DNA of 49,109 bases from Candidatus Daviesbacteria bacterium GW2011_GWA1_41_61 (lineage in GTDB: Bacteria > Patescibacteriota > Microgenomatia > Daviesbacterales > UBA10151), in assembly GCA_000997385.1 (NCBI GenBank), contig LCBT01000002.1, positions 70,315 to 119,423 on the forward strand. Reading direction: 5' to 3'. Positions 6,924 through 14,875 of this stretch are shown one piece after another; the first letter of the stretch is position 1, and each line of letters starts with the position of its first letter. The notes beneath the pieces are model-generated. The model was not told the DNA's origin and searched no databases. It saw nothing but the letters and a program-made list of their open reading frames with translations. The position numbers were made by a program, and so were the translations under genes.

Positions 6924-8381
6924 TTAAATGGCGAACTTATCGTTGATCAACTGAAGAAGATCAGTATTTCTGCCGTCATAGCCTAAAGCCCAAATACCCA
7001 GTCCTCTTAAATGTTTTTGGTTAATAAAATCATATTTTATTCCCAAGGAGCGGGAATTTTCAAAATGCACCATTCTGGTTTTACCAGTCTCCCGGTCAAT
7101 GTAGGAATACCAAGGAGTTTGGCTTTTTTCATCCCACTGAATTTTGGTGTTTTGAGTGGCTTCCATCAGTTGAGCGTAAGGGATAGCTTTTACATCCCCA
7201 CTGATAACTTTACCATTGGGGTCACTGGTCATCACCGGCCAATCGTAACCATAGTAACCCACGGCTAAAATCAGCTTTTCGGAAGCTACTTTTTCCAAAT
7301 AACTGCTCATAAAGCCCATCAGATTAATCCCGTATCCTTCCATCGGGGCAATTGGTCCGGCTTGAGGGGAAGAAGGAACTTTAAAGTCATAACCCATAAT
7401 CACTAAGGCATCAGAACTTTGGGCTAGCATCTCCACATCATGTAACCTGGTATTTGCAGCAGCATCAACAAATGTGCTGATGGTCAGCTTCGCTTTAGGA
7501 TATTGCCTTTTTAACTCCTTATTTAAGTTGGCCACCAGCAGTGAAAACCCATCAATAACTTTCTTGTCCGGGGTGCCAATATATTCAAAATCTAAATTAA
7601 TCCCGTCTAAAGATTTGGAGTTGACCAGATATAAAGCGTTGTTGATAAAGTTATAAGAAGCATCCGGAGATTGGACCAGTTGAGAGATATTATCAGCACT
7701 GAAGTTTTTTAATACCAGATGAACCCGTGTACGATTTTTCTTGGCTTTTTTGATAAAAGCCTCCAGTTTTTTATCATTATTCCAAATCGCCCAGGCGGAA
7801 AGAGCCTTTCCCTCTTGGTCAATTTTGACAATATTACCATTGCCGTCTACCTCCAGCCCGAAGTAAGCTACATCAGTTAAAAGCTTAATATTTAAATCAT
7901 CAGCTTTTTCCATCATCCAATACGGTAAAAAGCCAAAAACCTCTTTTTTCAACTGTCCGGTTAAAGTCAATTTTAAGCTGACGGGTTCAGCTTCAAAAAT
8001 CTTTTTAGGCTCTACCATAAATTGGCTGATAAAGAGGGGAGAACTGCTGTTTTCAGCCGCCAGTTTAGGTTGGGAAGCGGTATTTAAACCCTTAGTAGTA
8101 ACAACATAAGCGTTTTTACTGCCTCCGTCTTTTCTGCTAAGATATCCTGCCAAGTCAAACTTCCACACCACCACAGCAATAACTAAAAAGACCAACGCCC
8201 CCCACATCATAATACTCACTCCTAAATTAAACTCTAATAATCTTTCCACCAACTTTATCTCTTTTTCTTCCGGAGCCTGCATTTGGCTTAAAAGAATTGG
8301 GGGAGAAGGTTGGTTCAGTAAATTCTGGTCTTTAGGGAAAAATCTATTCCATAACTTACTAATAATTGGGATCTTGCGCAT
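6924..8381 (-). CDS. Membrane-anchored GH18-family glycosidase-like protein
   Basis: A 485-aa protein with a cytoplasmic N-terminus of about 50 residues, a single transmembrane helix at 53-73, a linker, and a glycoside hydrolase family 18 barrel at about residues 145-485. The barrel contains VFGFLPYWM, the active-site motif DGINLDFEY (259-267, catalytic Glu266) and ALVIMGYDF. This is the layout of YaaH/SleL-type GH18 enzymes, which act on peptidoglycan or N-acetylglucosamine polymers, but here LysM repeats are replaced by a membrane anchor. Likely role: cell-surface glycan cleavage outside the membrane. The catalytic Glu is kept, so activity is plausible; the substrate is inferred. Confidence 0.88.
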   Translation of the reverse strand: MRKIPIISKLWNRFFPKDQNLLNQPSPPILLSQMQAPEEKEIKLVERLLEFNLGVSIMMWGALVFLVIAVVVWKFDLAGYLSRKDGGSKNAYVVTTKGLNTASQPKLAAENSSSPLFISQFMVEPKKIFEAEPVSLKLTLTGQLKKEVFGFLPYWMMEKADDLNIKLLTDVAYFGLEVDGNGNIVKIDQEGKALSAWAIWNNDKKLEAFIKKAKKNRTRVHLVLKNFSADNISQLVQSPDASYNFINNALYLVNSKSLDGINLDFEYIGTPDKKVIDGFSLLVANLNKELKRQYPKAKLTISTFVDAAANTRLHDVEMLAQSSDALVIMGYDFKVPSSPQAGPIAPMEGYGINLMGFMSSYLEKVASEKLILAVGYYGYDWPVMTSDPNGKVISGDVKAIPYAQLMEATQNTKIQWDEKSQTPWYSYIDRETGKTRMVHFENSRSLGIKYDFINQKHLRGLGIWALGYDGRNTDLLQLINDKFAI

Positions 8382-8409
8382 GGCGTACCTTAAACCGTCA
8401 GGTTACACT

Positions 8410-8439
8410 ATTGTATAATCGTTTGCCTCAAGTTTACAA
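8410..8439 (-). promoter_or_regulatory. Promoter of the GH18 gene
   Basis: On the minus strand, -35 TTGTAA (8434-8439), an 18-nt spacer and -10 TACAAT (8410-8415) lie about 30 nt before the ATG at 8381. Confidence 0.45.
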
Positions 8440-8487
8440 CCCTTAGTCAACGAAAGTAGACAAAAGGTGTAATTACTATCGTAATTA

Positions 8488-9045
8488 TTAACGGTGAGGC
8501 GTTTCCAGGGGGAAATGTTTTTGCAGGCTTTCAGCCCATTTGTCAATCAAGCTTTTAGGAGCTATCTCTAAAAAAGGCAGATATTTGGCCAGGATATTTT
8601 TAATCTCCCCCTCGCTTTGATCTCCTAAAAGAAGTAGTAGTTGGCCTGGAAAATGCAGGTGGGTTAAAACATGAACAATATTATGTCCCTCTTTTGGGGA
8701 GAACCAAAAGCTGTCTAAATCCCCCCAAAAATAAAAATGGTCACCAATAGTGATGCCTTGAGTAGAAATTTTATACTCTACATCCTCAGGTGCAATAAAA
8801 GCGAGGACATAAACTACGAAAGTAAAAGCTAAAAGCACCCCCACTAAAATGACTTCCCGGGCTAGCAAAGAAATTAAAATTAATAGCATCACTATTATGG
8901 CGATGGTGGTGTAATAAGAACGGTCTTTTTTTCTAAACGGACGGGAGGGGGCAGTCCAGGAAAGGTGGGTTCTTACAGGATCAAGGTTTTTCTCCCCTTG
9001 AGGTTGACTATTAGGGTCAGTTTGTTTTTCAAAAAACTTGGGCAT
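8488..9045 (-). CDS. Two-helix membrane protein with a PH-like C-terminal domain
   Basis: A 185-aa protein: about 45 polar residues, two adjacent transmembrane helices (about 46-85), then a roughly 95-residue domain rich in beta-strands (VEYKISTQGITIGDHFYFWGDLDSF). The 'Y-i-it-dGi-i-gd--y-W-dl-sF' pattern resembles bacterial PH-like domains fused to membrane helices. I recognise the layout from CPR genomes but not a named function. It starts 4 nt after the DUF5652 gene ends, so the two are likely co-transcribed. Confidence 0.7.
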   Translation of the reverse strand: MPKFFEKQTDPNSQPQGEKNLDPVRTHLSWTAPSRPFRKKDRSYYTTIAIIVMLLILISLLAREVILVGVLLAFTFVVYVLAFIAPEDVEYKISTQGITIGDHFYFWGDLDSFWFSPKEGHNIVHVLTHLHFPGQLLLLLGDQSEGEIKNILAKYLPFLEIAPKSLIDKWAESLQKHFPLETPHR

Positions 9046-9049
9046 GAGT

Positions 9050-9262
9050 CTACTTTTGTTTTTGTTGAAAAAACTTCAGGTATAAAATAGGCAAGATACC
9101 CACACTGCTGAGGATAAAAATAGCTACAAACCAATTCCTTTGGTTGTTTTTGATGGTATACCAAAGTCCTACAGCTTTCCAAAAAACATCCCACAACACC
9201 AATAAGCTGATTAACCAAGGAGGAACAAAAGTACTATTAGACAGCCCAGGAAAATTAAACAT
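9050..9262 (-). CDS. DUF5652-like small membrane protein
   Basis: A 70-aa protein with two hydrophobic segments and the motif VFWKAVGLWYTIKNNQRNWFVAI, then ILSSVGILPILYLKFF. This matches the DUF5652 family of CPR and Archaea as I know it ('W-g-aLW-A-----WFi-ll--n-lGileilYlf'). Its function is unknown. It is the first gene of a two-gene unit with the PH-like membrane protein. Confidence 0.75.
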   Translation of the reverse strand: MFNFPGLSNSTFVPPWLISLLVLWDVFWKAVGLWYTIKNNQRNWFVAIFILSSVGILPILYLKFFQQKQK

Positions 9263-9346
9263 CTCTAGAAAGATTGTATCCTCCTTTACCTAGGTTTTCA
9301 ATAGGAAGGAAAAATATTCCTTAAACTAGATTACCCTCATGGATTT

Positions 9347-9355
9347 TGGTACAAT
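9347..9355 (+). promoter_or_regulatory. Extended -10 promoter for the tRNA-Ser pair
   Basis: TGG immediately followed by TACAAT (9350-9355) forms an extended -10 element 10 nt before the tRNA 5' end. No good -35 hexamer is present at the usual distance. Confidence 0.45.
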
Positions 9356-9365
9356 GAACCAGCCT

Positions 9366-9452
9366 GGAGGGTTGCCTGAGTGGTTAAAGGAACGGTTTGC
9401 TAAACCGTGACGGTGTCAAAGCCGTCCGTGGGTTCGAATCCCACACCCTCCG
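9366..9452 (+). tRNA. tRNA-Ser (anticodon GCT)
   Basis: A class II tRNA with acceptor GGAGGGT/ACCCTCC, anticodon stem ACGGT/ACCGT, loop TTGCTAA and a long variable arm. The discriminator is G and CCA is not encoded. The next tRNA follows after 5 nt, so they share a transcript. Confidence 0.95.
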
Positions 9453-9457
9453 CCCAG

Positions 9458-9545
9458 GGTGGGGTGCTTGGAGAGGATTATCAGGTCGGTCTTGAAAACC
9501 GATGTGGGTGCAAGCCCACCGTGGGTTCGAATCCCACCCCCACCG
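9458..9545 (+). tRNA. tRNA-Ser (anticodon TGA)
   Basis: A class II tRNA with acceptor GGTGGGG/CCCCACC, anticodon stem TCGGT/ACCGA, loop CTTGAAA and a long variable arm. The discriminator is G. With GGA, CGA and GCT nearby it completes the standard serine set inside this window. Confidence 0.94.
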
Positions 9546-9575
9546 CAAAGTGAGATTTTGGAAATAAGCTGATTT

Positions 9576-10001
9576 TTATTTCTCGATTAAATCTTCAGCT
9601 AATTTTAGACCTTGTTTTGTGTAGAAACTATCATAGGAAAATACACCTCTAACTTTTATCTTTTTAGCAACAGCCACCACAGAACAATCAACTAAAGTAT
9701 TCTTCTTACTTCCAGCTGGTTTAAAAATATTCGTAGCTTCTTTAAGCAGTTCATTGTCTATAGCATAGATTATTAAAAGATCTCTACTTATCATATCTGC
9801 CATCTTTATTGTTACTAAAGGCGTCGAGAGAACTCTTTGGAATAAAGACATGACTTCAAAAACAACTGAAGTAGGATAAATTAATTGAACGTGATTATTA
9901 TTCAACAATTGTAAAGTTTGAATTGCCTTGCTATGCAAAGGATCATTATGGTTATAAATTGCATATATAGCATCAGAATCTATAACCACTTTTTTAGTCA
10001 T
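9576..10001 (-). CDS. PIN-domain toxin (VapC-like ribonuclease)
   Basis: A 141-aa PIN domain. The acidic residues of the metal site are visible: D8 in VVIDSDA, E49 in VVFEV, D in NTLVDCSVVAVAKK and D in FSYDSFY. VapC-type toxins cut tRNA or rRNA when freed from their antitoxin. It overlaps the upstream Phd-like antitoxin gene by 8 nt, the usual antitoxin-first order. The target is unknown. Confidence 0.88.
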   Translation of the reverse strand: MTKKVVIDSDAIYAIYNHNDPLHSKAIQTLQLLNNNHVQLIYPTSVVFEVMSLFQRVLSTPLVTIKMADMISRDLLIIYAIDNELLKEATNIFKPAGSKKNTLVDCSVVAVAKKIKVRGVFSYDSFYTKQGLKLAEDLIEK

Positions 10002-10281
10002 TCACTTTTCCATATAGAATATCATCTGCTATTTCCCGTAAATTTGCGGGTAGTCCTTTCAATTCTTCTTTATGTTCCTCCACAAAATCTAGTATTTCAG
10101 TAGTCCCTTGTTGTGCTTTAGTCTGTTGTAACTTTTCTAAATCCTCTAAGCTAATAATTGCAGCTTGGGGTTGATTATTAGTGGTTAAAACCACGGCTTT
10201 CTTATTAGCCTTAACTTCCTCAATTATGGATTTATAAGACTTTTGAAGATTTCTAGCTGGAATAACATTTATGTTGATCAT
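9994..10281 (-). CDS. Phd/YefM-family antitoxin
   Basis: A 95-aa protein whose N-terminal 55 residues follow the Phd/YefM fold: start MININVIPARNLQKSYKSIIEEV, then AVVLTTNNQPQAAIISLEDLEKL. This part dimerises and binds the promoter. The C-terminal acidic tail (DFVEEHKEELKGLPANLREI) would wrap and block the PIN toxin. It is the first gene of the pair and should autoregulate it. Phd antitoxin with a PIN toxin is a known mixed pairing. Confidence 0.85.
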   Translation of the reverse strand: MININVIPARNLQKSYKSIIEEVKANKKAVVLTTNNQPQAAIISLEDLEKLQQTKAQQGTTEILDFVEEHKEELKGLPANLREIADDILYGKVND

Positions 10282-10427
10282 AAATTAATTATATTCATTA
10301 TTATATCATATGTCAATATCATTGACTGATATCAGATTGAAAGCTTGGTATAATGGTTTGTGAGGAAGCAAGGGATTGTGCGTAAAAAGTTCTAACGTCG
10401 TCTACTGCTTTCCGCAACACTCCTATT
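10282..10427 (+). other. Gap holding an extended -10 promoter with no gene attached
   Basis: TGG-TATAAT, with TATAAT at 10349-10354, is a strong extended -10 box on the plus strand. About 110 nt of sequence follows before the next start codon, with short complementary stretches (AGGAAGCA against TGCTTTCC). It could start a small RNA or a longer leader for the 10464 gene. I recognise no known RNA family. Confidence 0.35.
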
Positions 10428-10457
10428 TTGTCTTTTATGACTTTGATTTGATATACT
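10428..10457 (+). promoter_or_regulatory. Promoter placed 6 nt before a start codon
   Basis: The -35 TTGTCT (10428-10433), an 18-nt spacer and -10 TATACT (10452-10457). The ATG at 10464 lies where transcription should begin, so the mRNA would be leaderless. Confidence 0.5.
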
Positions 10458-10463
10458 GATTTC

Positions 10464-10733
10464 ATGCAAAGTCCAACCTTGATTCATCCTGTCGGTTTTG
10501 CTGATTGCCCTTTACTAGAGAAATTAATTACCAGTCTAATTGCTAATCTACTAATATATCTACCTGCCATATTGGCAATTTTAGTTGCATTCTGGCTTAT
10601 TAAAAAAAACCATATAAGAAAGAGAAAGATTTACTATTTTTTAGCAGGACTTTTATTACTATCTGCTATCGCATACAGGTTGTGGTTAAATACCGAAGGT
10701 GCGCCTCTTGTCTATCTGACTGCCTGTATATAA
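10464..10733 (+). CDS. Small two-helix membrane protein, unknown function
   Basis: An 89-aa predicted protein with two hydrophobic helices (about 24-45 and 57-72) separated by a basic loop (KKNHIRKRK). There is no Shine-Dalgarno sequence. A good promoter ending 6 nt before the ATG suggests leaderless translation and supports the gene being real. No family recognised. Confidence 0.5.
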   Translation: MQSPTLIHPVGFADCPLLEKLITSLIANLLIYLPAILAILVAFWLIKKNHIRKRKIYYFLAGLLLLSAIAYRLWLNTEGAPLVYLTACI

Positions 10734-10776
10734 AAATCATCCCGCCAAAGTTATCGTCCAGACTTTTGGGATAACC

Positions 10777-11037
10777 CTACCGATTTACATATTTATGCAA
10801 GATAGAAGCAGCTAAGGTTTGATAAGGCATGCCCTCTTCAATAGCTTTAGATTTGAGTTTTAACAAGTCCCTCTCTGAAACTCTTAAATTGATATTTTTA
10901 TTCTTAGCCAGAGTGTTTCTGGCAGTCTCCATCGCCTCTTTTCTGGCTTTAGCAAAGTCTTTAACTGGCTTCCATTCTCCTCTATCAATTTCTTCCAGAA
11001 GTTGCTTTTCTTCCTCATCTAATTCGAAATATTTCAT
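10777..11037 (-). CDS. BrnA/CopG-like antitoxin
   Basis: An 86-aa protein with an acidic N-terminal half (LDEEEKQLLEEIDRGEWKPV) and a C-terminal ribbon-helix-helix-like segment (INLRVSERDLLKLKSKAIEEGMPYQTLAASIL). This is the CopG-type DNA-binding layout of antitoxins paired with BrnT-like toxins. Its start overlaps the stop of the toxin gene by 4 nt, giving the toxin-first order typical of brnTA. It probably neutralises the toxin and represses the operon. Confidence 0.82.
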   Translation of the reverse strand: MKYFELDEEEKQLLEEIDRGEWKPVKDFAKARKEAMETARNTLAKNKNINLRVSERDLLKLKSKAIEEGMPYQTLAASILHKYVNR

Positions 11038-11324
11038 CTTTTTCTCCTTTCAATTAAATATCTCTTCGTCATTTTTCTACTCGGATAAATAGTTTTTAAA
11101 AAAAGTTTTTCTTCATCTTCCACAAACGGAACCAAATACACATAATCACCAATTTTAACCACATAAATTTTCTGATTGGGATATTTATCCGGTTTATGAT
11201 GATCTAGAACGTCTAATAAACCCCTCTCGTCTATTGCTGTTACTATATCTTCAAAACAAACTTCACGTCCACTTTTTAATTGAGCGTTTTTATCTTCATC
11301 CCAATCAAAGTATTTCACTTTCAT
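11034..11324 (-). CDS. BrnT-like toxin
   Basis: A 96-aa protein starting KVKYFDWDEDKNAQLKSGREVCFEDI and ending FLKTIYPSRKMTKRYL. This matches the small RelE-fold toxin group annotated with BrnT (start 'F-WDe-KN', end 'i-PSRkat'). BrnT toxins are ribonucleases that stop translation. It is paired with a CopG-like antitoxin by a 4-nt overlap. The catalytic residues are not well defined, so the assignment rests on pattern and context. Confidence 0.78.
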   Translation of the reverse strand: MKVKYFDWDEDKNAQLKSGREVCFEDIVTAIDERGLLDVLDHHKPDKYPNQKIYVVKIGDYVYLVPFVEDEEKLFLKTIYPSRKMTKRYLIERRKR

Positions 11325-11369
11325 ATTCTATGACGTTTCATACTATATGTCAATATAAAGTATTACACT

Positions 11370-12101
11370 TTATCTGGCTAAAGTGATAGCCCAGACTTTT
11401 TGAGCTCCAGCTTTCTTTAGAACATAACAACACTCTTTTATAGTAGAACCTGTGGTCCAAACATCGTCTATCAATAGACAGTTGACGAGTTGTGTATAAT
11501 TTTTTGAACACAACTTGTCATCCTGATCCGGCAAAGACGGAGAAGGATCTATCTCAAAGGCATTTTTAAGGTTCTCCCTTCTTTCCTTACCCTTCAAACC
11601 TACCTGAGGCTTAGTATATTTAATCCTTTTTAAAACCTCCTGATAATCTAAACCTATCTTTTGAGCCAGCAACTTTCCTAACTGGGCTGACTGGTTAAAC
11701 CCCCTAAACCGCTGTCTTTTAGGATGAAGCGGGACTGGAATAACTACCCACCCTTCTCCCTGGTCTTTTTTCAGCTCCTCTAATAATTGCGGGGTAAATT
11801 TAACCCAATACTTTAAAGTTAAACTAATTAAAGTTTCCCCTACGTCTTTAACAAACTTATATTTTAATTTTTGAATTATTTTTCTTAAAGGATCTTGGTA
11901 GATCCCCAAACTCCACAGTCCATCCAAACCATACCTTCTTTTACAAAGAGGGTGGGTTAAACCACCCACAGAGAGCCTTTCACACTGGGGACAAACCAGA
12001 TCAGTTTGTTGGATATCCCAAAGACATTTGTTACAAAGATAAGTGCCCACTTTGCCACAACCGGCACAAAATTTAGGAAAAAGAAGGTCAACTAAAAACA
12101 T
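11370..12101 (-). CDS. comFC: ComF-family phosphoribosyltransferase-like protein
   Basis: A 243-aa ComFC/GntX family protein. The N-terminus has a four-Cys zinc ribbon (CAGC...CNKC) with a second pair CPQC. The C-terminus has a phosphoribosyltransferase domain with VVIPVPLHPKRQRFRGFNQS and the PRPP-loop motif CLLIDDVWTTGSTIKE. ComFC is needed for late steps of DNA uptake in competent bacteria, where it acts with the ComFA helicase. In CPR, a DNA-import role fits a lifestyle of nucleotide scavenging, but is inferred. The ATG lies only 18 nt after the 3' end of ssrA on the same strand. Confidence 0.93.
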   Translation of the reverse strand: MFLVDLLFPKFCAGCGKVGTYLCNKCLWDIQQTDLVCPQCERLSVGGLTHPLCKRRYGLDGLWSLGIYQDPLRKIIQKLKYKFVKDVGETLISLTLKYWVKFTPQLLEELKKDQGEGWVVIPVPLHPKRQRFRGFNQSAQLGKLLAQKIGLDYQEVLKRIKYTKPQVGLKGKERRENLKNAFEIDPSPSLPDQDDKLCSKNYTQLVNCLLIDDVWTTGSTIKECCYVLKKAGAQKVWAITLAR

Positions 12102-12119
12102 GTCATTAAAGAAATTTTT

Positions 12120-12501
12120 TGGTGGAGACGAGGGGAGTGACCCCTGTGCGAACTGTCAAATCAACAACTTCTACAAGCTTAGCTGATATATTTGTAAGTG
12201 GTGAATGTAACCTACCAGCAGGAAATTCAACACTTGCTTCAGTTTTCTTTAGTTAGTTTAATTGAAACTGATCAAAATAACTGCAACCAGGCTGTGTACT
12301 TACCTTAAGGACTGCGCCTTGTAGACATTACCTTAAGATACCCTTATTAGGCGTATGCTACCCGTTGAGGGGCAAACATCTGCCCAAGGGAAACACCAAA
12401 GTTTTTGGCGTTTAAATTTTGAAACCATATGTTAACGCTGTAAGGTTTCTTAAGCGACTTGCTGTTGTTAAAGTGCTAGAACGTCGAATCTGTACGTCCC
12501 C
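12120..12501 (-). ncRNA. ssrA: Transfer-messenger RNA (tmRNA)
   Basis: A 382-nt tmRNA that rescues stalled ribosomes and tags their products. The tRNA-like ends pair as GGGGACG (12501-12495) with CGTCTCC, and the 3' end ACCA is encoded. The GATTCGAC-type 5' element follows. Pseudoknot PK1 is explicit: CGCT (12456-12453) with AGCG (12439-12436), interleaved with GAAACC (12449-12444) and GGTTTC (12426-12421). Eleven nt later comes the likely resume codon GCC (12409-12407), giving AKNFGVSLGQMFAPQRVAYA then TAA TAA (12349-12344). A promoter lies just upstream, and smpB, encoding its protein partner, is the preceding gene. Confidence 0.95.
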
Positions 12502-12510
12502 GTAGGATAT

Positions 12511-12539
12511 ATTTTAACAAAATTAATCCCTAGAAGCAA
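12511..12539 (-). promoter_or_regulatory. Promoter of ssrA
   Basis: The -35 TTGCTT (12534-12539), a 17-nt spacer and -10 TAAAAT (12511-12516) lie 9 nt before the mature tmRNA 5' end, which is almost the expected start point. It lies at the end of the smpB gene, so ssrA can be transcribed independently. Confidence 0.6.
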
Positions 12540-12549
12540 ATTTCAAACT

Positions 12550-12990
12550 TTATTCCTTCCCTCTTAGTTCCTGCTCTATCCTTCTTTGATGGTCCCTTTC
12601 TTTTAAAACCTTTCTTTTGTCAAACTCTTTTTTGGATTTAGCCAAACCTAATTGCAGCTTAATTAAGTTATGTTTTTCATAAAGGGCAACCGGCACTAAA
12701 GTAGCCCCCTTTTGAGATAGCTTTCCAATCAATCTTTGAATTTGATCTTTATGAAGGAGCAGCTTCCTGCTTCTTTGAGGATCATAACTTTTGTCCCCAG
12801 CGTTTTGGTACCTGGGAATATTGGCATTGATCAGATAAATCTCCCCGCCAATAATTTTGGCAAAGGATTGGCCTAAATCCACCCTCCCCAATCTGATGGA
12901 TTTGACCTCGGAACCTAAAAGCCTAATTCCAACTTCTAATGATTCTAAAATATGATAATCGTGTAATGCCCGTTTGTTAACAATACGCAT
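12550..12990 (-). CDS. smpB: SsrA-binding protein SmpB
   Basis: A 146-aa protein that carries tmRNA to stalled ribosomes. Family signatures are present: NKRALHDYHILESLEVGIRLLGSEVKSIRLG, then LINANIPRYQNA, LLLHKDQIQRL and the basic C-terminal tail (KSKKEFDKRKVLKERDHQRRIEQEL), which mimics the mRNA path. The length is normal. It lies immediately upstream of ssrA on the same strand. Confidence 0.97.
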   Translation of the reverse strand: MRIVNKRALHDYHILESLEVGIRLLGSEVKSIRLGRVDLGQSFAKIIGGEIYLINANIPRYQNAGDKSYDPQRSRKLLLHKDQIQRLIGKLSQKGATLVPVALYEKHNLIKLQLGLAKSKKEFDKRKVLKERDHQRRIEQELRGKE

Positions 12991-13000
12991 CTACTAAATT

Positions 13001-14875
13001 TTACTTCAACTCTATCTGAAATATCTTATTATCCCCCAGAAGATAGATCTTTTTACTTTTTTCATCAACTACTAAATCATCAAAGGTGGCAAATTTGTCC
13101 CCTGAGTATTGGGTTCGGTAAGCTCCCTTTTTATCTACTACTATCAATCTACTGTTTCCTTTATCTAAAAAATAGATGTTCTCTGTCTGATCAGAAGCAA
13201 AAAAGCTGTGGACATCTTTTAAGGGCTTATCTAAATTAGAGAGGGAAAAATAGTCTAAAGATCCGGCCGTATACTTTAAAATTTCCTCCTCTCCCTTAAA
13301 CAGCCAAATAGAGCCATCGATATGCATCCTTTTAACCTCCGAAAAATCAGCCTTGACTCCTTCTTTTAAATAACTTCTTTTTTCCGTATAGCCTGTTTCT
13401 ACAGGTAAGTATTTAAGAATCTGCCCGCCAGATCTGTTTGCAGAGCCAGCCGGCGGCTTATCCAAAAGATAGATATTGCCGGCGAAGCCATAGATATCAA
13501 CAATCTCTCCCCATTCTAAATCAGGTTTGGCAGCCAGGGTAGTTTTCCCGCTGATAGTATCGATACTAACAATGCCCTTATCTGGAGAAAACACCACTGC
13601 CTGATCCCCATTTAAAGAGGCTAAAGCGGCTTGGCCCAATTTTTCCTCTCCGGCTAGAATTTGCGGAGCCTTAGTAGCCAAATCAACCTTCACTAAAATC
13701 TTTTTTTGGGGATCTAAAAACAGGATTTTTCCATGAGATAACGAGAGCCGATAGGAAGTGAAATCCTTTTTAATCAAGTTTAAATCCATCCAAACTGAAA
13801 AATCAGAGGGGCTAAAAACTTTTAAAATTAAAGGGGAATTTTCCTCAATTTGTTTTTTAAGCTCTAAAGCCTCCCGGTCAGCCGGTTTAATTTGTAAGGC
13901 TTGAGCCAACCAAATTTTAGCCTGATTTAAGCTTTGGGATGAGCTTGCCGAGTCTGAATCTTTTAAAGACCAGGCTTTTTGGTACTCCAAAGTCGCTTTA
14001 ACAAAGTTATCTTCAAAGGAGGCCTTAACCTGGGCATCTTGGCGGCGTTTGGAATCAGTCAAAACCCCACCCCAGACAATCAGCAGGACTACTCCTACTA
14101 AAAAGATTGCCCCCTTCAAAGAGCGGGGCCTTTTCAACAAAGCTTTCCTTATCAGCAACTTAATATTTTCCCCATAGGTTAATAAGCTGGCCAAACTAAG
14201 GCTGGAGGCAACAGACAAAGGAGAAGAGATCAATTTTTCCAAAGGCACAATCTCCTCAACTGTCTGCCCTTCCTTTTCCAGCACCACCGCTGCCAGCTGA
14301 TAAGTTTGAGCTTGGGAAAGCCTAGCTTCTCCCTCCTCTACTATCTCTTCTAGCGGTTTATCAACTAATTCTTTAAAGTTTTGACCCCAAAGCTCTTCAA
14401 AATTAGAAGTGCTAAAAATAATCCGGTCTCCGCTTTTAATAATTCCCGAGACTAAATGACAGGAAGGGGCAAGTTGGAGTAAATCAGTCACCTTATCTTC
14501 CCTAAAAAGATAAGCTTTAACGGAAGACCCGAGATAATAAAGATAAAGATTGTCGGCAGATAAACTCTCCTCACTTAAGCCAGCGATGATCTCTAAATCC
14601 TCCGCTTGTTTTAAAAAATTTTGGATAGCTTCAAAAGTAGTCTGCAATCTCTCCTTTAAGGGTTGAGAAGAGGAAAAGAAAACATCCTCAGCTTGATAAA
14701 TAGCCCGACGGCTTTGAGAAAAAGCATCATCTAAACTGGCAGAGATCAAAAGATACAAACGCCAACAGTTATCCTCCTCTCCTTCCCGACGTTGAGGAGA
14801 AGAGATGTAAGATAAAGCGGCATCGGTATCTGAATTTAACCCAATAACCTTAGCAACTTTTAGCATATCATCCAA
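13001..14875 (-). CDS. Degenerate PP2C-like domain joined to a beta-propeller through one membrane helix
   Basis: A 624-aa protein of CPR type. Residues 1-200 look like a PP2C phosphatase relic (NLYLYYLGSSVKAYLF for the 'GDSraYL' strand; IKSGDRIIFSTSNFEELW where active enzymes have a 'SDG' motif), so metal-binding Asp residues appear lost. One transmembrane helix (about 255-275) leads to a short coiled/TPR-like stretch and a C-terminal region (about 350-624) of repeated blades (KILFLDPQKKILVKVDL, NIYFLDKGNSRLIVVDKKG, KIYLLGDNKIFQIEL), probably a six-bladed propeller outside the cell. It may couple an outside ligand to an inside pseudo-enzyme. The start overlaps the upstream stop by 8 nt. Confidence 0.75.
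   Translation of the reverse strand: MDDMLKVAKVIGLNSDTDAALSYISSPQRREGEEDNCWRLYLLISASLDDAFSQSRRAIYQAEDVFFSSSQPLKERLQTTFEAIQNFLKQAEDLEIIAGLSEESLSADNLYLYYLGSSVKAYLFREDKVTDLLQLAPSCHLVSGIIKSGDRIIFSTSNFEELWGQNFKELVDKPLEEIVEEGEARLSQAQTYQLAAVVLEKEGQTVEEIVPLEKLISSPLSVASSLSLASLLTYGENIKLLIRKALLKRPRSLKGAIFLVGVVLLIVWGGVLTDSKRRQDAQVKASFEDNFVKATLEYQKAWSLKDSDSASSSQSLNQAKIWLAQALQIKPADREALELKKQIEENSPLILKVFSPSDFSVWMDLNLIKKDFTSYRLSLSHGKILFLDPQKKILVKVDLATKAPQILAGEEKLGQAALASLNGDQAVVFSPDKGIVSIDTISGKTTLAAKPDLEWGEIVDIYGFAGNIYLLDKPPAGSANRSGGQILKYLPVETGYTEKRSYLKEGVKADFSEVKRMHIDGSIWLFKGEEEILKYTAGSLDYFSLSNLDKPLKDVHSFFASDQTENIYFLDKGNSRLIVVDKKGAYRTQYSGDKFATFDDLVVDEKSKKIYLLGDNKIFQIELK

Noticed and set aside
8471-8487. Palindrome AATTAC/GTAATT after the 8488 gene
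   Set aside because: It has an AT-rich stem with no T-run; it may be chance in low-GC DNA.
8973-9218. Frame of 81 aa overlapping the PH-like and DUF5652 genes
   Set aside because: It is a shadow of two real genes in another frame, with no family features.
9546-9575. Hairpin GAAATAA/TTATTTC after the tRNA-Ser pair as terminator
   Set aside because: The stem is AT-only and no T-run follows on the plus strand; too weak to call.
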